DNA of 64,000 nucleotides from Lanius collurio. Taxonomy: Eukaryota > Chordata > Aves > Passeriformes > Laniidae. Where the stretch lies: positions 8,770,821 to 8,834,820 of the forward strand of contig JACBWW010000012.1 of the NCBI GenBank assembly GCA_020086605.1, given 5' to 3'. The position numbers were made by a program, and so were the translations under genes. Shown piece after piece: positions 11,997 through 26,100 of the stretch. Every line of letters begins with the position of its first letter. Position 1 is the stretch's first letter. The notes beneath the pieces are model-generated. The model made no database searches. It was not told the DNA's origin and worked only from the letters and a program-made list of their open reading frames with translations.

Positions 11997-14900
11997 TCGC
12001 CTGAGTCATGTTTTAGTCATTGATCATTTTATCCTCAATTTGGGATAAGCCTCGATGAAATTTTGCACAGCCCTATCGTGTTTGCAATCTAAAAAGAGGT
12101 TAAGGAAATAGCCACACTGGGAGGAGTGACAATATGCAAATGCCTTTGCAAAGCACATTCATCCTCGGCAGAGTTGTAACATGTCCCATGGTTCTCATTA
12201 AGGGTTTTTTGCTAAATCTTTTTGTTTTTCCTGTCTTACTGGCAAATGTTTACTATTCCCAGATACTTACTGTATTTAGCATCAAACTGTAGCTGGAATC
12301 ACAGACAGCTGCTGAAATTGTTGGTGAGTGTGTAAAATGCTGCAAACAAATAAAAGGTGAAGATGGAAGTAGTGCAGGAGTTCTCACACAGAGCGTGGTC
12401 AAAGACCAGGGAATGGGTTATGCTTTCCTCCACAGTGCTGCTCTATCACAGTCAAATAGTGCCCTTTTAAAAAATGAAATATTCTCTGCACATCTCCAAA
12501 CCTGATAACTTAAACATGAATCCTCCCACAGCATTCAAAAAATGAGTACTGCTGTTGTCACAGACATAGAACTACTCTCTCCTTCCTAAAGCATCTCAAC
12601 CTCAGTGTGTCTGAACTGTAACTTCTGGGTTCACCACGGCTGCTGGGGCTGCTTTAGGACAAGCAGGTGTCTCACAGAATTCAGATGTTCTGCAACAGAG
12701 AACAAGGCCTTTAAAAACAGCTCTCTCCCTCGTGACAACCATGCCTGAGACAGTGTTTCATTTCCCCAGTGAAGGAAAATCCTCAGAATCCATGATATGA
12801 AATGCTGACTTCTGATGGCAGTTGCTGCCAATTTACTGTTTTAATTCTCAATGTTTGTATATTAGTCACTGAAGAGTCAAGCTCTGGCACAGAAACACTG
12901 GTATTTTTGAAGGGCAAATCTGAGAACTGAGTATGTGTGCCTGGGAAGTTTGGGCTATGCCACTGCAAGTCTACATGTAAAAGAAAAAAGAAAATGCAAT
13001 GAGGGGAGTCCTATGTTTTAATTTTGTATTGGAGATTCAAACCAGCATTCTTCAAGATCTAAAAAGTGACAAAGACTTCTCCCAGCCTCAGAGGGATTTT
13101 TAAAAAATTGGTTTCAAGTGATTCTGGATCAGGAGGTACATTCCAGTTTGAAAAGGCAGATGCTGGATTGGTATATCCTGTTAAAATACTCCTGGCTCAA
13201 TTACTCATCTCTCTGTTGTACATTAATTGACTTTGCCTTATCCTGTTCCCAAAAGGGAGAGTTCCCGTCTGTTCATACTGTAAAGTTATTGATCTGCATG
13301 GTGGCTGTGTGTGAGTCCTCAGAGACGTTTTGCAGGAGGCAGGGGAATCCAGTGCTGCAGAGAGAGTTACTGCAAATTCACATTGGGTCCAATTTTGCTC
13401 ACAGTCTGTTGAGGCCTGAGCAGTCTGCAAAGCTCAGAGATACAGCAATATTTGGGTAGTAAATAAGAAAGGCCTGGCTATGAGGGTGGGTTTTTCCAAG
13501 TGCAGCAGATCTAATTTTAAGGTGAGAACCCCCAGGTGTCCTTCCTCTGTGCAACGGACACGTTGGGGTTCAGAGAGAAAATGTGTTGGCTGGCTCAGGG
13601 TGAGATAAACTGCCAGACACTGATGTGGGTTTCTTTTATGTGGCGTCTGTGGAACCAGTTACAGCTCAGAGCAAACACAGCCGCTTCTCAGTAAATTGTT
13701 TATGCTCCATTTCTAGTAGTTCTCCTGCTAGTACAGATTGTTCAGCAACCAAATAGCAGGCTTAATCCATCAGGTCTGAAAGAGCAGAGATACTTTGAGG
13801 AGAAATTTGGCCTCATGTGTCCATATTCAAGCTAGTGGGTCTTTTGGATGTTTCTCAGTTTTTGTGTCGGCTTTTCTGTCTTTCATTTGATAAACCTCTC
13901 TTCTCCCATCTGGAATTCCACCTCCTGTGTCCAAATCTCATCTTTCTGACTTTTCTAAACCTTAGGAAATAAAGAAGAAATGTATATAAGCCAGAAATGA
14001 AATGATGGCCCTGCTGAAGGAAGTAGAAAAACTGAGGCTGATTGGTTGCATTCAGACTTAAGTGTTCCTGTTTGAGCACTCAGGAATTCAGAAAATACTG
14101 CTAGCATTGAGAAAAATATGCTTTTTTGACTATCTGTGTTTCTTCCTCATCCATGACCATTTGTGGAAGAATATGGAAAACTTTTTCCTATGAAAGGTCT
14201 TTTCCATGCAAAATGTGATAAGCAACACTCAGTAATGTTATATAACTCTCTCACAATGTATTTTTTCTAAAAGTCTCAAAACATCTGTCATGGGTCACAG
14301 AACAGAATCACTCCTGTTTTAGTGGAGAGAGAGAGACTCAGTGCCGCACATTTCTTGCTCAATGCCACATCCATTGAACTATGGAGGAAGAGTGAATTGC
14401 GAGTCCAGTGTTCCAAGTAAAACTGCTTGTGCAGACATAACTGGAGATGAGAAGGACATAAGCAGGTACTTGCCTGGTTTATTTAAATTCCTCTCTGCCA
14501 GGGACCAGCAAAGACACTCGATTTCCCTTCTTATGACTTGCATACTCGGTTGTTTTAAAATTTACGATAAGCAAGTGCTCAAGCATGTAAGCTTAACATT
14601 CTCTTTCTGGGAGCGCTCATGTGAACATGAGTCAAGTACTTGAATGTTTGTGGAAAATGAAGGCAAAAGAGGCATACTTGAATATTTATGGAAATTAATT
14701 GTGATATGCACCCCATTCTGTTGGACTCATCAGAGCAAGAGTGACTGTGTGGAGGCATTACCACTGAGTTGCAGGGTGTCCACTTGCCTTCCAGCTCTAA
14801 AGCAAGGACCAGGAGCAATTTCTCCTAGGAGAGCAATAGCTACCCTTTGTGCATTCCTGTGACTGCACATTGCCACACAGGTCTAGGTGAGAGCCCAGGG

Positions 14901-17900
14901 GATGGGATAGGCTCACACCCTCAGTTTAATATAATAGCTTCTTTTGAAAGCAAGATCATATATTTATTTCTTCATCATATGACTAGGGGGAAGAAAAAAA
15001 AAGATAAAGCAGACAAGAATACTCTCATTTATTAGGCTTAGGGAGCTCTGATGTTCAAGCTCGGTTCTTGTGGGAACTGAAGATAAGAGAAAAAGCTCCC
15101 CACTGCCAGATATAACCTCTGCAGTAGGATCTTTAGAAAAAAAAGAAAAAAAGAAGTACATCTGAAAATGTTTTCCTTTGTACTGTTGGTTTTTTTACAT
15201 TCCTAGGGACCAGCTACATGGATCTGGGAATTATATGATAAACTTTGGATTTATGCCGTCAGTTCCTATGCCTCTTATTTTTTACTTGCTTAGATTCTGA
15301 TCTCAGTGCGTTGCTACTTTTCACAGTACATTTAAAAAATCCACTTACACACACATGGGTTTGATATATATCATACCCTAAGGACAACAGTACGGCCAAG
15401 AGATTACATTTTAACAATTAAAAGGAAGGAAGAAAGGAATTAAATTATTACCACATTTTAATTTTTCTCTAGGTGAACTTCATATATTGGCTATACAGTG
15501 CTCTTCCAAAGTATAACAGGTATCTATTCGTGCCAAAACAGACCTGAAATGGTGTGGCCTGGTATTTTGTCAGACTGCATATCAAATGTGACCTAAAACA
15601 AAAAGAATGGTGGATTTGGTTCAATACCCATTAAAGATCAGAGAGCAGACATATTGCACTCCAGAAGAAGGGAAAAATTATACTGAAAATGAAAAAGGAT
15701 TTAGAAAAGTGTTTTTAATATAATTTGTTTGATTTCTAAAGATTCTTAATGCATCAGGAGCTCTCTTGATTCTTTAAGGAATAGGTATATTGAAGTCAAG
15801 CCAGACACAACCCCCCCCAAACTGCTACACCTTTTGTTGTATTAACAGAATAAATACAATAATATTTATTACAAACATTTTATAAACACATCACTGCCAC
15901 CGTGCTTTGGGCTGTGAAAAGCATGCACATGAATTTACAGCTCATTGTATGAAAACAGTAATTTATTTTAGATTAGACACAACTTGTTGGTATCTGTTAA
16001 CCAAGTACTAGGAAAGATTGCTGTGGGTTGCTAGATCATGTTCGAGCTCCTGGTTCTATTACTCTAAGAGTAAGTAAATATTAGGAACTGTCTCTTGATT
16101 CAAAAAGAACAAGTTCAGGTCCTGCTAAATGTTGACAGAACGTAGCCAAAAGTATGTACATATGCAACCTGTAGAACAAGGTGTCTCCAGAAAGATGAAT
16201 TCCCTGTGGTCTCCTTGCAAGCCCCAGTGGGAAGACTGGTTCATGGTCTTCTTTTATTGGTTTGTGTTTTTAAATATATGTAAAGCAGTCATCTTCTAAC
16301 AAAGTATGTTGAGGAGTACATTTTGGTTCATGAAATATATGCTGAATACAAATAGCTCTTGTTCAGATTTAAACAAATGTAGGGACCAGGAGTGATTTTT
16401 TTTTTTTTTGGACTGCCTAATGCCATGTACTAAAATATTTCAGTTAAATACAAGAAAATTCTCTTGTAATTAATTCTGAGATATTTTGGACATACATATA
16501 ATTTTGGGAAAACCATTTTTTTTATAGCTCCTATCATAAACAAACAATGATGCTGTCCCAGGAAAAATATATTTCACTCTCATGGGCTTTCATTGAATAA
16601 AGACATTTTGAACTGAGCTCCTTAAAATATCAATGCTCTATATTACTCCCCAGATACGGATATAAATCTTTATAATAGTGCACTTTACAAGCAGCACTCC
16701 TGAGTCTTTTTTTGATTGGTAATCACAGTGTTTCCTTATTAATACAGTAAAAAATGTAAAAGACATAAACAGTTTGAAATCTATCTGTTCTTTCTGTATG
16801 GAGATACATCAGCTTCTGCTTTAAGCAGTCCTAATGTTTCAGCCATCATGTTTTTTATGGGTTTATATGGGAAGGAAATTGTACCAGAAAACTGAATTCA
16901 ATGACAGCCATTCTGTGAATAAATCTAGTTATCTTTGGTATCCTGAATGTAATAAAAATGTACAAAAGTTAAATTTCTGCATCATCACAGAGTTATGTTG
17001 ACTGTTTTTAATGTCAGTAGGGAAACAGATTTCCAACCAACATGTATTTCCCCCAAATACTGCCTAATTTCAGGTTATGTTTTCATTAAAACAGTGTCTA
17101 AGAGACACTGTGTGCTTACTAATCCCAACACTAAAATATCTGATGAAAATGTAAAAATATTCAAGAATAAAAACTTATCTACATTCTGGATAAAATGTAA
17201 GAGTCCAGATACTCTTAATATTTTTAAACCTCATAATTCTCCTATACCCTTGCACCATAACTTCTGAAATTTCTGTTTACAGAACTGCTTCCCTCCCCAG
17301 TTACAGAGGCAATATGTCTTTCTCACACCTTGATTAATGTTATGTTTGTGTTTGGTAGGGAGCTGTGAATATGTAGGCTTCCATAACTTGGCATCAATTC
17401 TGGTAAACCCACGTCCTTCCCACTAGCAACTTGTGTTTTTGGAAGAATTCAACCATTCCTTACCTTCTTTTTGTATGCCTAGACAACATTTTTAGGAAGC
17501 CTTGTCTTTTCCTTTGGGAAGGCAGAGCAATAGGGTTGTTTGTTTGTTTGTTTGTTTTGTTTGTTTGTTTGTTTTTGTGGAAGGTTAAGAGGGATTAAGA
17601 TTTTTTCTTCCTCTGTTGTATGCTGAGGCAAATGTTTGGAAAATCTAAAAATTGTGTCTTTAGAGCAAAGCACAAATTTGGCAGTGTTGGGTGTTGATAT
17701 AATGCCCATTTCAGAATATTATTTTGTCTTTACTGCTGTTTGCTGTTTGCCAGCTGCCATTACCTGTTAGAGTCACCTACAATGAAGACAAATGGAAAGT
17801 GAGCCTGTTTCTCAGACTCAAGGCAAAGTTGAAGCAAAGCCTGAGTGCTCTGACACTATCTGTTCCTGTCAGTAAGACACTTCCATAGTGCTGGGGGAGC

Positions 17901-19784
17901 CTGAGCATCTCTGGAACATCTCAGGCACTGGTCTACAAGTGCCATACAGATCTTAAACCCACCTTATTCCACAAACTGTTTGTACAGTAGGGTATGCTAA
18001 ACTTCTGGAACATGAACAAGCAATGCAATATAGACTTCTTGAACTACACCATATGGCTTTAGGAGCATCTTCTGTGGATTTTCATAGAATATCCCCCAGT
18101 TATCCCAATGACATTCTTTTGAGGTCATTACATGAATCTGTATATAACCTTTGAGGGGATGAGTGGTGAAGTCAATAGAAAAGATAAGTTCTGTAGTTCT
18201 GTACTATTAGGCTTCCACAGAATTATAGATACTCTATAATGACTGTGTTTACAGTTTAGGTGTATAATTTATAAGATAACCCTGGGAACTTGCTTCCTAC
18301 TTAGTCTTAGGGATAATGAGAATACTTAATAGGGATTTTGTTGCCATGTCGTAGGACATTTCATAAGAATGCCATGGAAACAGAGTTTGGTTGAAGAATT
18401 TATACAGTACTACAAAAGCTGGCTGGAAGAATACATGCAGGTCATCAGAAGAAGGATTTCCTGAAAAAAATGCAAATTTATGTTGATTAATATTTTGCAG
18501 GGATCTTGCTACCTTTTTGGTGTAGTTTAATGTGATATAATATGAACCTTATGGGAAATATTTGCCTGCAATATTTTCAGGTTATATGAAGCTGGACTGA
18601 CTGCAGAGGTGCTGAAAATGGGATTAATATTTAAAATTATTTTGACAAGTTGTTGTTACAGCCTGAAAAATGGATGCAAAATCACATGATACAAGAAAGT
18701 AGGTATATCAGGTAACCAAACACAGGGCAGGAAAGTTGGTTAGGATCAACTTTTCAGAATCAGTTTTGGGATTAGTGTGGATCACAAACTGAGCATAAAT
18801 CATGATGTTCTGGAAGAGATGAGATTAATGATGGGATTTCTAAACAGGAAGACAGTCTGTCATGAAGAAGAAATTCTTGTATTCTGGTCAGAAATGGTAA
18901 AACCTAGCTTAATTTCTAGGTCCATTTTTTGAGGCTTCCAAATAAGAGTTGGATCATACAGAAAGTTCAGAGAAGAAATATGGAAATGGTGAAAGTTCTG
19001 GAAAAGTGACCTCCATGAAGTACTACAATTCCATTTGTAGAGTTTGGTGATGACCCATAGCTGAAGAGAAAACTAAGGCACTCAGATGTGGAGTTTTCTT
19101 GTTCTGAGTAGAAAATTTGTACCTTCAGTACTGCTTGCAGGCTGGAGCAATCTCATGGAGAAGCAGCTCTTTGTAGTCAATCATGTATCGGTCACAGAGG
19201 GTAGTAAATATGTAACTCTAAGTCTTCCCAAAGTGTGTCACATAGATGTCCTGAGTAATAGACACAAATCAAACTCATTATTAAGCATTAAGCTTTACTT
19301 GTAGAGTTCCCTGGTTGGCTCTGGCATTCTATAGATATAAATTAAGATATTTTCCTCTGGCTCTATTTCTCTGCAAAATAGGCAAATCAACATTGGAACT
19401 TTTAGAAATGATGATGTCTGCTTATTCAAAGTAATGCTTATTCCGATACTGAATGTCTCATCATGGTAATTGCCCAGAAAGGACTCTTGGTGAAATGTGT
19501 CTGGGGAATAATGTCAACAGTAGAAAGGGGCTGTGCTGAAGACTCACAATGGCAAAAAATGTGACACATTAATTGACTGGGGTGGACTGTAACACAGCAG
19601 AACATAATAGGAAAACAGGGAGTGTATAATGTTGCAGAAGTCTTCAAAATAGATTGGACCACAGAAGAGAGCTTGTTCCTCCTTTTGCCTAAGGTGGAAG
19701 AAGTGTATCTAGATGATTCCCAATTATGTTTAATTTATTTTTAAAAATCTCCATCCTCTGCTTAAGTATATAACTTTTTTTATA
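11997..19784. other. Long non-coding segment, no gene recognised
   Basis: About 7.8 kb with only short chance frames (the longest plus-strand one is 113 codons at 13118-13459, with no motif). A C8 run lies near 15811 and a T run near 16398. No clear repeat is recognised apart from the (GTTT)n tract listed separately. Confidence 0.5.
17535..17576. repeat. (GTTT)n microsatellite
   Basis: About ten GTTT units with two slightly longer steps (GTTTT, GTTTTT). Confidence 0.9.
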
Positions 19785-19830
19785 CACGTACATACACACA
19801 CACATGCACACACACACTCACGCACATATA
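19785..19830. repeat. Interrupted (CA)n microsatellite
   Basis: TACACGTACATACACACACA continues through ATGCACACACACACTCACGC. It is mainly CA dinucleotides with several point interruptions. Confidence 0.85.
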
Positions 19831-19943
19831 GGAATTTTCTGCTGAAAAATAAACCAGTTGCCAAATGCTTCTTCTCATGACTTCAATGATTCCTTCATTA
19901 CCACTCCAGAATGTGATGGTTAGGGCTTATCACACATTTCTTT

Positions 19944-20185
19944 CTAATTATGCCCATTTTCTAAACATCTTACTACTGTTCCTGCTGCTCTTCTCTTCAG
20001 CCTCTTCAATTTGTCTACATCTTTCATAAAGTATGACACTGAGAGCTGACACAGAAGTACTGCTGAGCTTGTGAGCAATGAGGAGAGTGAGACAATTTCT
20101 TCCCTTGTCTTACATAGGATGTTCTGGTTAACACATGTCAGAATGACATCTGTCATTTTTTTTTGTAACAGTGTTACACCATAGG
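19944..20185 (-). mobile_element. CR1-type LINE fragment with ORF2 C-terminal relic
   Basis: The plus strand carries antisense CR1 phrases: TTTTCTAAACATCTTACTAC, TGCTGCTCTTCTCTTCAGCC, CAATTTGTCTACATCTTTCA, CCCTTGTCTTACATAGGATG, and TTGTAACAGTGTTACACCA at the end. The minus strand keeps a 70-codon open frame (19944-20156). Within it are KTREEIVSL, then KDVDKLKRLKRRA and CLEN, matching in order the KTRE...LYSALV...KDVEKLERVQRRAT...GLEN tail of CR1 ORF2, downstream of the reverse-transcriptase domain. It is a relic, not a gene: there is no upstream reverse transcriptase, and the start codon lies inside the repeat. Confidence 0.8.
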
Positions 20186-23100
20186 CTGGGAATTAGTTAG
20201 TCTGCTGTCTTCCACCGCACCAGGCCCTTGTCTATGACACTGGCTCCTGACTAATTAAGCACAAGTGCATCCATGCCTTCGAGGATTTTTATTTTTTCCT
20301 CTATGGATCCTGTACTTTCCACCTTCCTGCACTGGGTTTTGTTCTGTTGATTTAGGAACCATGTTAGTATGGCTCGGGAAGGATCCCAGGCTCAACCAGA
20401 GCAGGCAAAGTGTCAGTATTTAACAGATATTTGTGTTAGCAACTAATCAGCTGGGAATAGCACTATCTCCTGATGGTGAATATAGACTCATTCTTGTGAT
20501 CCTGTATCATGTCAAGGACTGAACTCTTGGTGCTTTGCTGTTTTTTTCCTGGAATTATCTGTGTACTGTAGCAGCTATGACAGCAGTCACAGGGCTGTCT
20601 CAGGAACTAGAGTGATTGTGAAAGCTGTTGTTAGCATGTAGCATGAAAGATAGTGGTGAGCCCTGTAAACACTAAAGACCAGACTGGGCCCCTGTACCTG
20701 TTACTTTGCATGAAAAAAGGAACAAATCCTAGGGCGTTTTTCCAAAGAACCATGAGCATTGCAATCCCAGATAAAAGAGGAAATATTCCACTGTTTAGTC
20801 ACATTTAGTCTAGGTTTCCATAAATCCCTGATCATGGGTGTCTTTACAAATTGCACTGTATGGAGAACTAAGCTGTCCTTGAATATTAATAACCCAGACT
20901 AGCCAGATCAATTCTGTATTAAGGTCATGTCACTCAATGCCTGCCTGGTGATGTCAGGGCAGTTCCAACAGTCTTTAAAGTACCACATAATTTAAGGCCA
21001 CAAATGCTAATTAAAACTTTTGGTTCCATTAATGCACATGTTCAGAAATGACTTGGAGTTGTCTAAAATGCTGAGCTTTTGTCTATAATGGGAATATCAG
21101 TGGAAACTCGTAGGTGCCAAAGGCTTTGCATGTTCTGCCCCCAGCTTTGGAGCATGGTGCCAGCTGAGACTCAGAATGTTAATTCCATAAATGCCTTCAA
21201 GTCAAGACTACAGGCATGTTTGTTTAATCTGGCTTTTCCTGAACAATAGCTTTGTCTCTGGATGCATTCTCTAAAGTGCTCTGAGATTTTTTTTTGTGTG
21301 TGGTTTTTTTTAACATGAAGAGCATCACATACGTAAATGTATAAAATGTGCGATGTATTTTTAATGTGCAGTGATACATTTCTCTTCATCACCCTATACA
21401 AAAAAGGAAACGTGCATTCATTTGATTCCAAGAACTCGAAGACTTTTTTTATACTAGCAATGAAGTTAAAAAAAACCAGTGCCTTCTAAACTTGTATATT
21501 ACATAAATAATGAACATTAATGCAGTTTCAAAAATGGTAGCAATCATTTCTCAAATGTATTGTTATTTTAATACTCACAAGAGATTACTTTGATTTTCTG
21601 AATAATATCTAGGTTTACAGCAGGAACTGCACAGCCTATGTGAGTAATATGAGACCTAATTATGTTATACCCTGAAATCAATAAATATATGCTCTTAAAA
21701 GTGAGTTACTGATGCCATTTGAACAAAATCACCTTACCTAGACTCATGATGCAAACTTGGACACACCAAGTTTGGTTGGAGGAAAAACCAAACCCTTCTG
21801 AGCGAAGCTGATATTTTGCTGTTGTTTATCTCCCTCACCTTCACCTTCAACCCTCCCCCATCTCTCCTGCTTGCCTTCACCTGGCTGCCTTTGCTCATTT
21901 GCAAATCTCAATTGAACACTTTTTTTTTTTTTAATTTGCAAGAAGAAATGCAAATTGCTAAAATGCAAATGCTGGTAGTGACAAGAAGCTATACGCAAAA
22001 ATATGATATAGGACTTTGATATAGAACAATTGTGTCTGTAGGAATGACAAATGATACTCATATAGTTAAAATGCTGCATTTATTTTGCCACAACTCTCCA
22101 TGTGGACATTCTTACTCAGAAATAAACACTTTTTTTTTTCCAGTTTAGATAAACTGCTTTCAAAGCAGCAGAAGCAAAAATGGATAAACCCATTCATTTT
22201 ACTCACACACACACATACATTCACATCCTTATGGATGAAAAAGGGGGTTATATTGTCCAGCTACAGTGGTTTAAATTCCCACATTAGTATATATTGTTAT
22301 AATTTCTGATATAGGCAGGCTCTTATACTCCATATGGCTTCCATATGCACAAACCCTTGGTTACTGAAGATGGATGAAAGCCATATTGTTTTTTAATGCA
22401 TATGCTGAGGAAAAAGAGCTATCACTAACCTGTGAACTGATTATACCTGGTATATTTAAACTGATGTTAAAGCATAACTATAGTTGCATAAAACTATGCC
22501 TATAGCAGAAACCTTTGGTAGCATACAAAGGACAATTAAAAGCTTATTATAATTTTTCAAAAAGAATTTCCACTACTGGCAGAAGTTTATAAAGATATTT
22601 TTGCTGGAAAGGAAATGTTCTTGCTGATGTAGCTCATTTTATGGAAGGCCATGGCAAAAGCTGTTCTAGAAGTGTCCTGTTGGTGGTACAACGTCAGTCA
22701 CAGCAGGACTGGTTACTGACAGAGCTCCCTCCACAAACACTTCCTAGTGTACATCAGACCTCAGGGTCCATTTCAAAAGGTGTTATGTAAATGGGGTGTT
22801 AAAACCATTGTGACAGCAGAGAAACAAAGATCATTCCCTGTGGGGAAAGGAATATGCAAAACTGGCTGGAGACAGTCCAGCAGTTGGGAGTCAGGCTGTC
22901 TTTCTCTGCAAGGATCTGGGTGAAAGAGCCAGCAGGCAAAACTTGCTTCATTTGGGCATGGCAGGGTCACAAACTCCTCTGAGCTGAGAGCTAAGTCCAG
23001 GGGCATGTGGGAGTTTTGGCAGTATGGGTGGCTCATGTCATGGAGTTCAAGCCCTGTTTTGGGCCTCTGGTTTTGCTGAGACTTTATCATGAAGTGGAAA

Positions 23101-26100
23101 CGTTGTGGTAGTGGAGAGAATGCAAGTGTTGGAGGAGAGGTGTAAAGTCCCTGTGCAGGCACTCTCTGCTGTCCTGCACAGAGAGAGGATGAGGAAAAAC
23201 AGGCAGATGCACACGGTCCAAGTGTCAGAGGTAGCTTGCACATAGCACCCAGATGTTTCATGATTCATTTCCCACGGTTCTGTGTCAGAGGTCTGCTGAG
23301 AAGAAGCTTATTTGTTCATATTTTTACAGAGCAATGGTCAATATACTGAACCAGAATGAAGAACAAAGCTGTATGTGACCTTGGGTAGAGCAGTCAATAG
23401 TGTCTGCTTCCATTCTGCTCCCTCCTGCCCCTGTGCACCCCGAGACATTGGCTGGATTGTGAATTAAAGTCCATGCTGGGCAAATCACTGTCAGCATGCA
23501 GTACAGCCTGAGTCCAACAGAAGTGCTCTTGATCTATCAGCAACATGAAAGAAATATTGCACCCCAGTGGCAGCAAGCAGGGGAAAAAACAAATAAAATG
23601 TTATTATAATATTTCCTGTGAAGGAAGTTGGGATAATATTGTGGCTGGTAGCTGACCAGCTGCTTTCATTTAATATTTTTCTAATTTTAGTCAGTGTTGG
23701 TCAAACAAACACAGCTTTCAGGGGATTTCCTTCAGTGTTAACAGACTGTCGTGTAGTTAGTCGAACAGAAGCTCTGCAGTGTGAGGTATGATCAAGAAAT
23801 GTGCCCTTTTTAAAAATAGTGCTGCATTGGTACAATTAACTGTTCTTGAGGGGGCCAGATTTTTGAAACCTGGGACCTAGATTGAGCTGTTCATTGGCTT
23901 AGCTCTGCTGCAATTGCACTTCTCTGAGGCACTGAATTTGGATGGGCCAGACCTGCTCATGGTGATGCAAAGTGTTAAAGAAAATGGAGAAATTGTGTAT
24001 CACGGTCTGGCCTGGGAAGCTCAACCCCTGGAAACGGCGGCTATAGCTGGAGGTGCAAATGTACTGCCTCGCACCTGCAGAAAGGAAGTCTGGGACTCAG
24101 CCCTCTAAAATTATTCCTGGGTACAGAATGGGCTATTATAGTGGAGTTTTCAAAGAACTCTTTTTAGGGTGAAAAATAAAATTCACTGGCTGGCTGGTAG
24201 CAGAGTCATAGACAGTCTGCCACTGTGTACTCAGTGCCCAATGTGCTGCTTATTCTAAGTTGAGCTGCTAAATTGCTTCGTGTTAATAATTTGTTGTTTA
24301 TTGCAGTGGTGGAGCTGCCTGCCTGCCTGCTCCTGGGGCTATGGCATTATTAACTATTCCCTTCCCAAGAGATGCTACCCTCTATCCTCACCTTGACCCT
24401 CTCTTTTGCTGCCAAGTTGCAAGACCTTTAAGTTGCGTGTCTTTTGCTTTGCAAGAGCTTTTCAGGATGTGTAGAACGTTTGCATGACTCAGAGAGCTGG
24501 CTTCCACTTGAGATCCCTAAAATCTATAACATTGGGATTCAGAGCCACATGCTTCTCTAACATTCATAACCAAAATGTCATGGCCATGTGGCTCCTGCAT
24601 TCAGCAGAATTACGGTTTGCTACAGATGTTAATGAGTGCACGGGCACAGTTAGGAAGTTTGCTGTCCAGTCTCCATTCTGCATGAAGGGATTTGAAGAAA
24701 AATCCAGGCACCAGATTCATTTTAGAAACTGTAAAAGCTGTTTTGGGGTATTCAGGGGTCCTGACTAAATTCACCCGAATGTTAACAAATTGTGTTTATG
24801 GATTAAAAGGAGAGGGAACAGCTAGAAACATATGCCATCTTGTATCTGTTTCATATAGTACTATTATGATCAGAAACTCAGCTTTCTGATATTTATGGTC
24901 CATCAGTATGTCCATAACACACTGGTTCAGTTGAGAATTTAAGTGATATTTTCATTTTGATTAATAGTTGGCAATGAAAACACAGTCTGATATCTCAAAA
25001 TCAGACTATGGAAGTCTTTGCTGAAGACTTCAATGGTGAAACAGCACCTTGCTGAAAACAGCTCTCTGAGACAACTGGTATGCTTGCAAATAGTATAAGG
25101 GAAAAAAAGGAAGAGAGAATAGTGAATTACTGGAAGCAAGGACCAGGAAGAACAGCTTTCTGGCTACAAATGTCTGTGTTAGAATGACAGAGTGCATCTA
25201 TCCAAAGAAGGCCAGACAAGGTAGTCTTAATGAAGGCGTTCTGAGGCATTCTAGCAATGTTCTTCTTATTCCCAACACTTTGTTAAAGTCAAGGACTTTC
25301 TAAAATGTGTAGGCACAAGCAGAATTCAGTCCTGTTGAACCGTATTTAATTTTTAAAAGTTTTATAAGGCTATTCTTCAGCAAAATAACCAAGTGACATG
25401 AAAAAAAAAACGGCATTTGGAAATTACAGCAAATGATAGACTTTGCTCTTCAGAATAAGTTCACAAATTTTTGCTCCTCCTGAATTCTTTTGCTGGTGTT
25501 GCAAGCAAAGCTATCTGTTACTAGCAGTGGATTCAGAGTAAAACAAACAACAACAACAAAAAAACCAAAACAAAAAAAAATTTGTGCATTAGCGACTACT
25601 ACAAAGAAAACATGAAAGAGAGGACATTCCATGGGGGACATCTACCATGAGTTCAAAGAAGAAGAGCAGACATTCTTCTGGTAGCCAAAACCAGGATTAT
25701 AGTCACAGCATTAAATAGACCACAACGCCTTTTTTTGGTGATGTAGTTCTGCTGGCACTTCAATTTGGTGTTCTGTCTCTAATCACTATCTATACACCTT
25801 GCCCTGATGCCACTATTCACACAGGGTATGTCATGCCTTTCTACCAGCTTTGCACATTGAAAATGGCAGGATTCACCCTGTAAAGGGCGTGTTCTTAGTT
25901 TTTCATCCTCAATTATAAGAGCCACACACTTGCCATATTAAAATTTAAAATTGTGTTTATTGAGACATATGGGTATTTACTATGTGCAAATGTTATATTT
26001 ACTTTGAGATGTTTTCGTATGTGCATATTTCTGTTAGTGATAATATTGTTATGGTAATTCCTACACGAATGTGTATAGTATGTATTTTGAGTATCTCTGG

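Noticed and set aside
22773..23261. 162-codon minus-strand open frame starting with a signal-peptide-like stretch
   Set aside because: It has no domain, no splice context and sits in a GC-richer patch where stops are rarer. A rough count for AT-rich 64 kb gives an appreciable chance of one such frame.
23368..23405. MIR-like phrase TATGTGACCTTGGGTAGAGC
   Set aside because: Only about a dozen bases match the MIR core and the flanks do not extend the match.
24484..24768. Frame containing DVNEC, as in calcium-binding EGF domains
   Set aside because: Only one short string matches. The six-cysteine pattern and flanking splice sites are absent.
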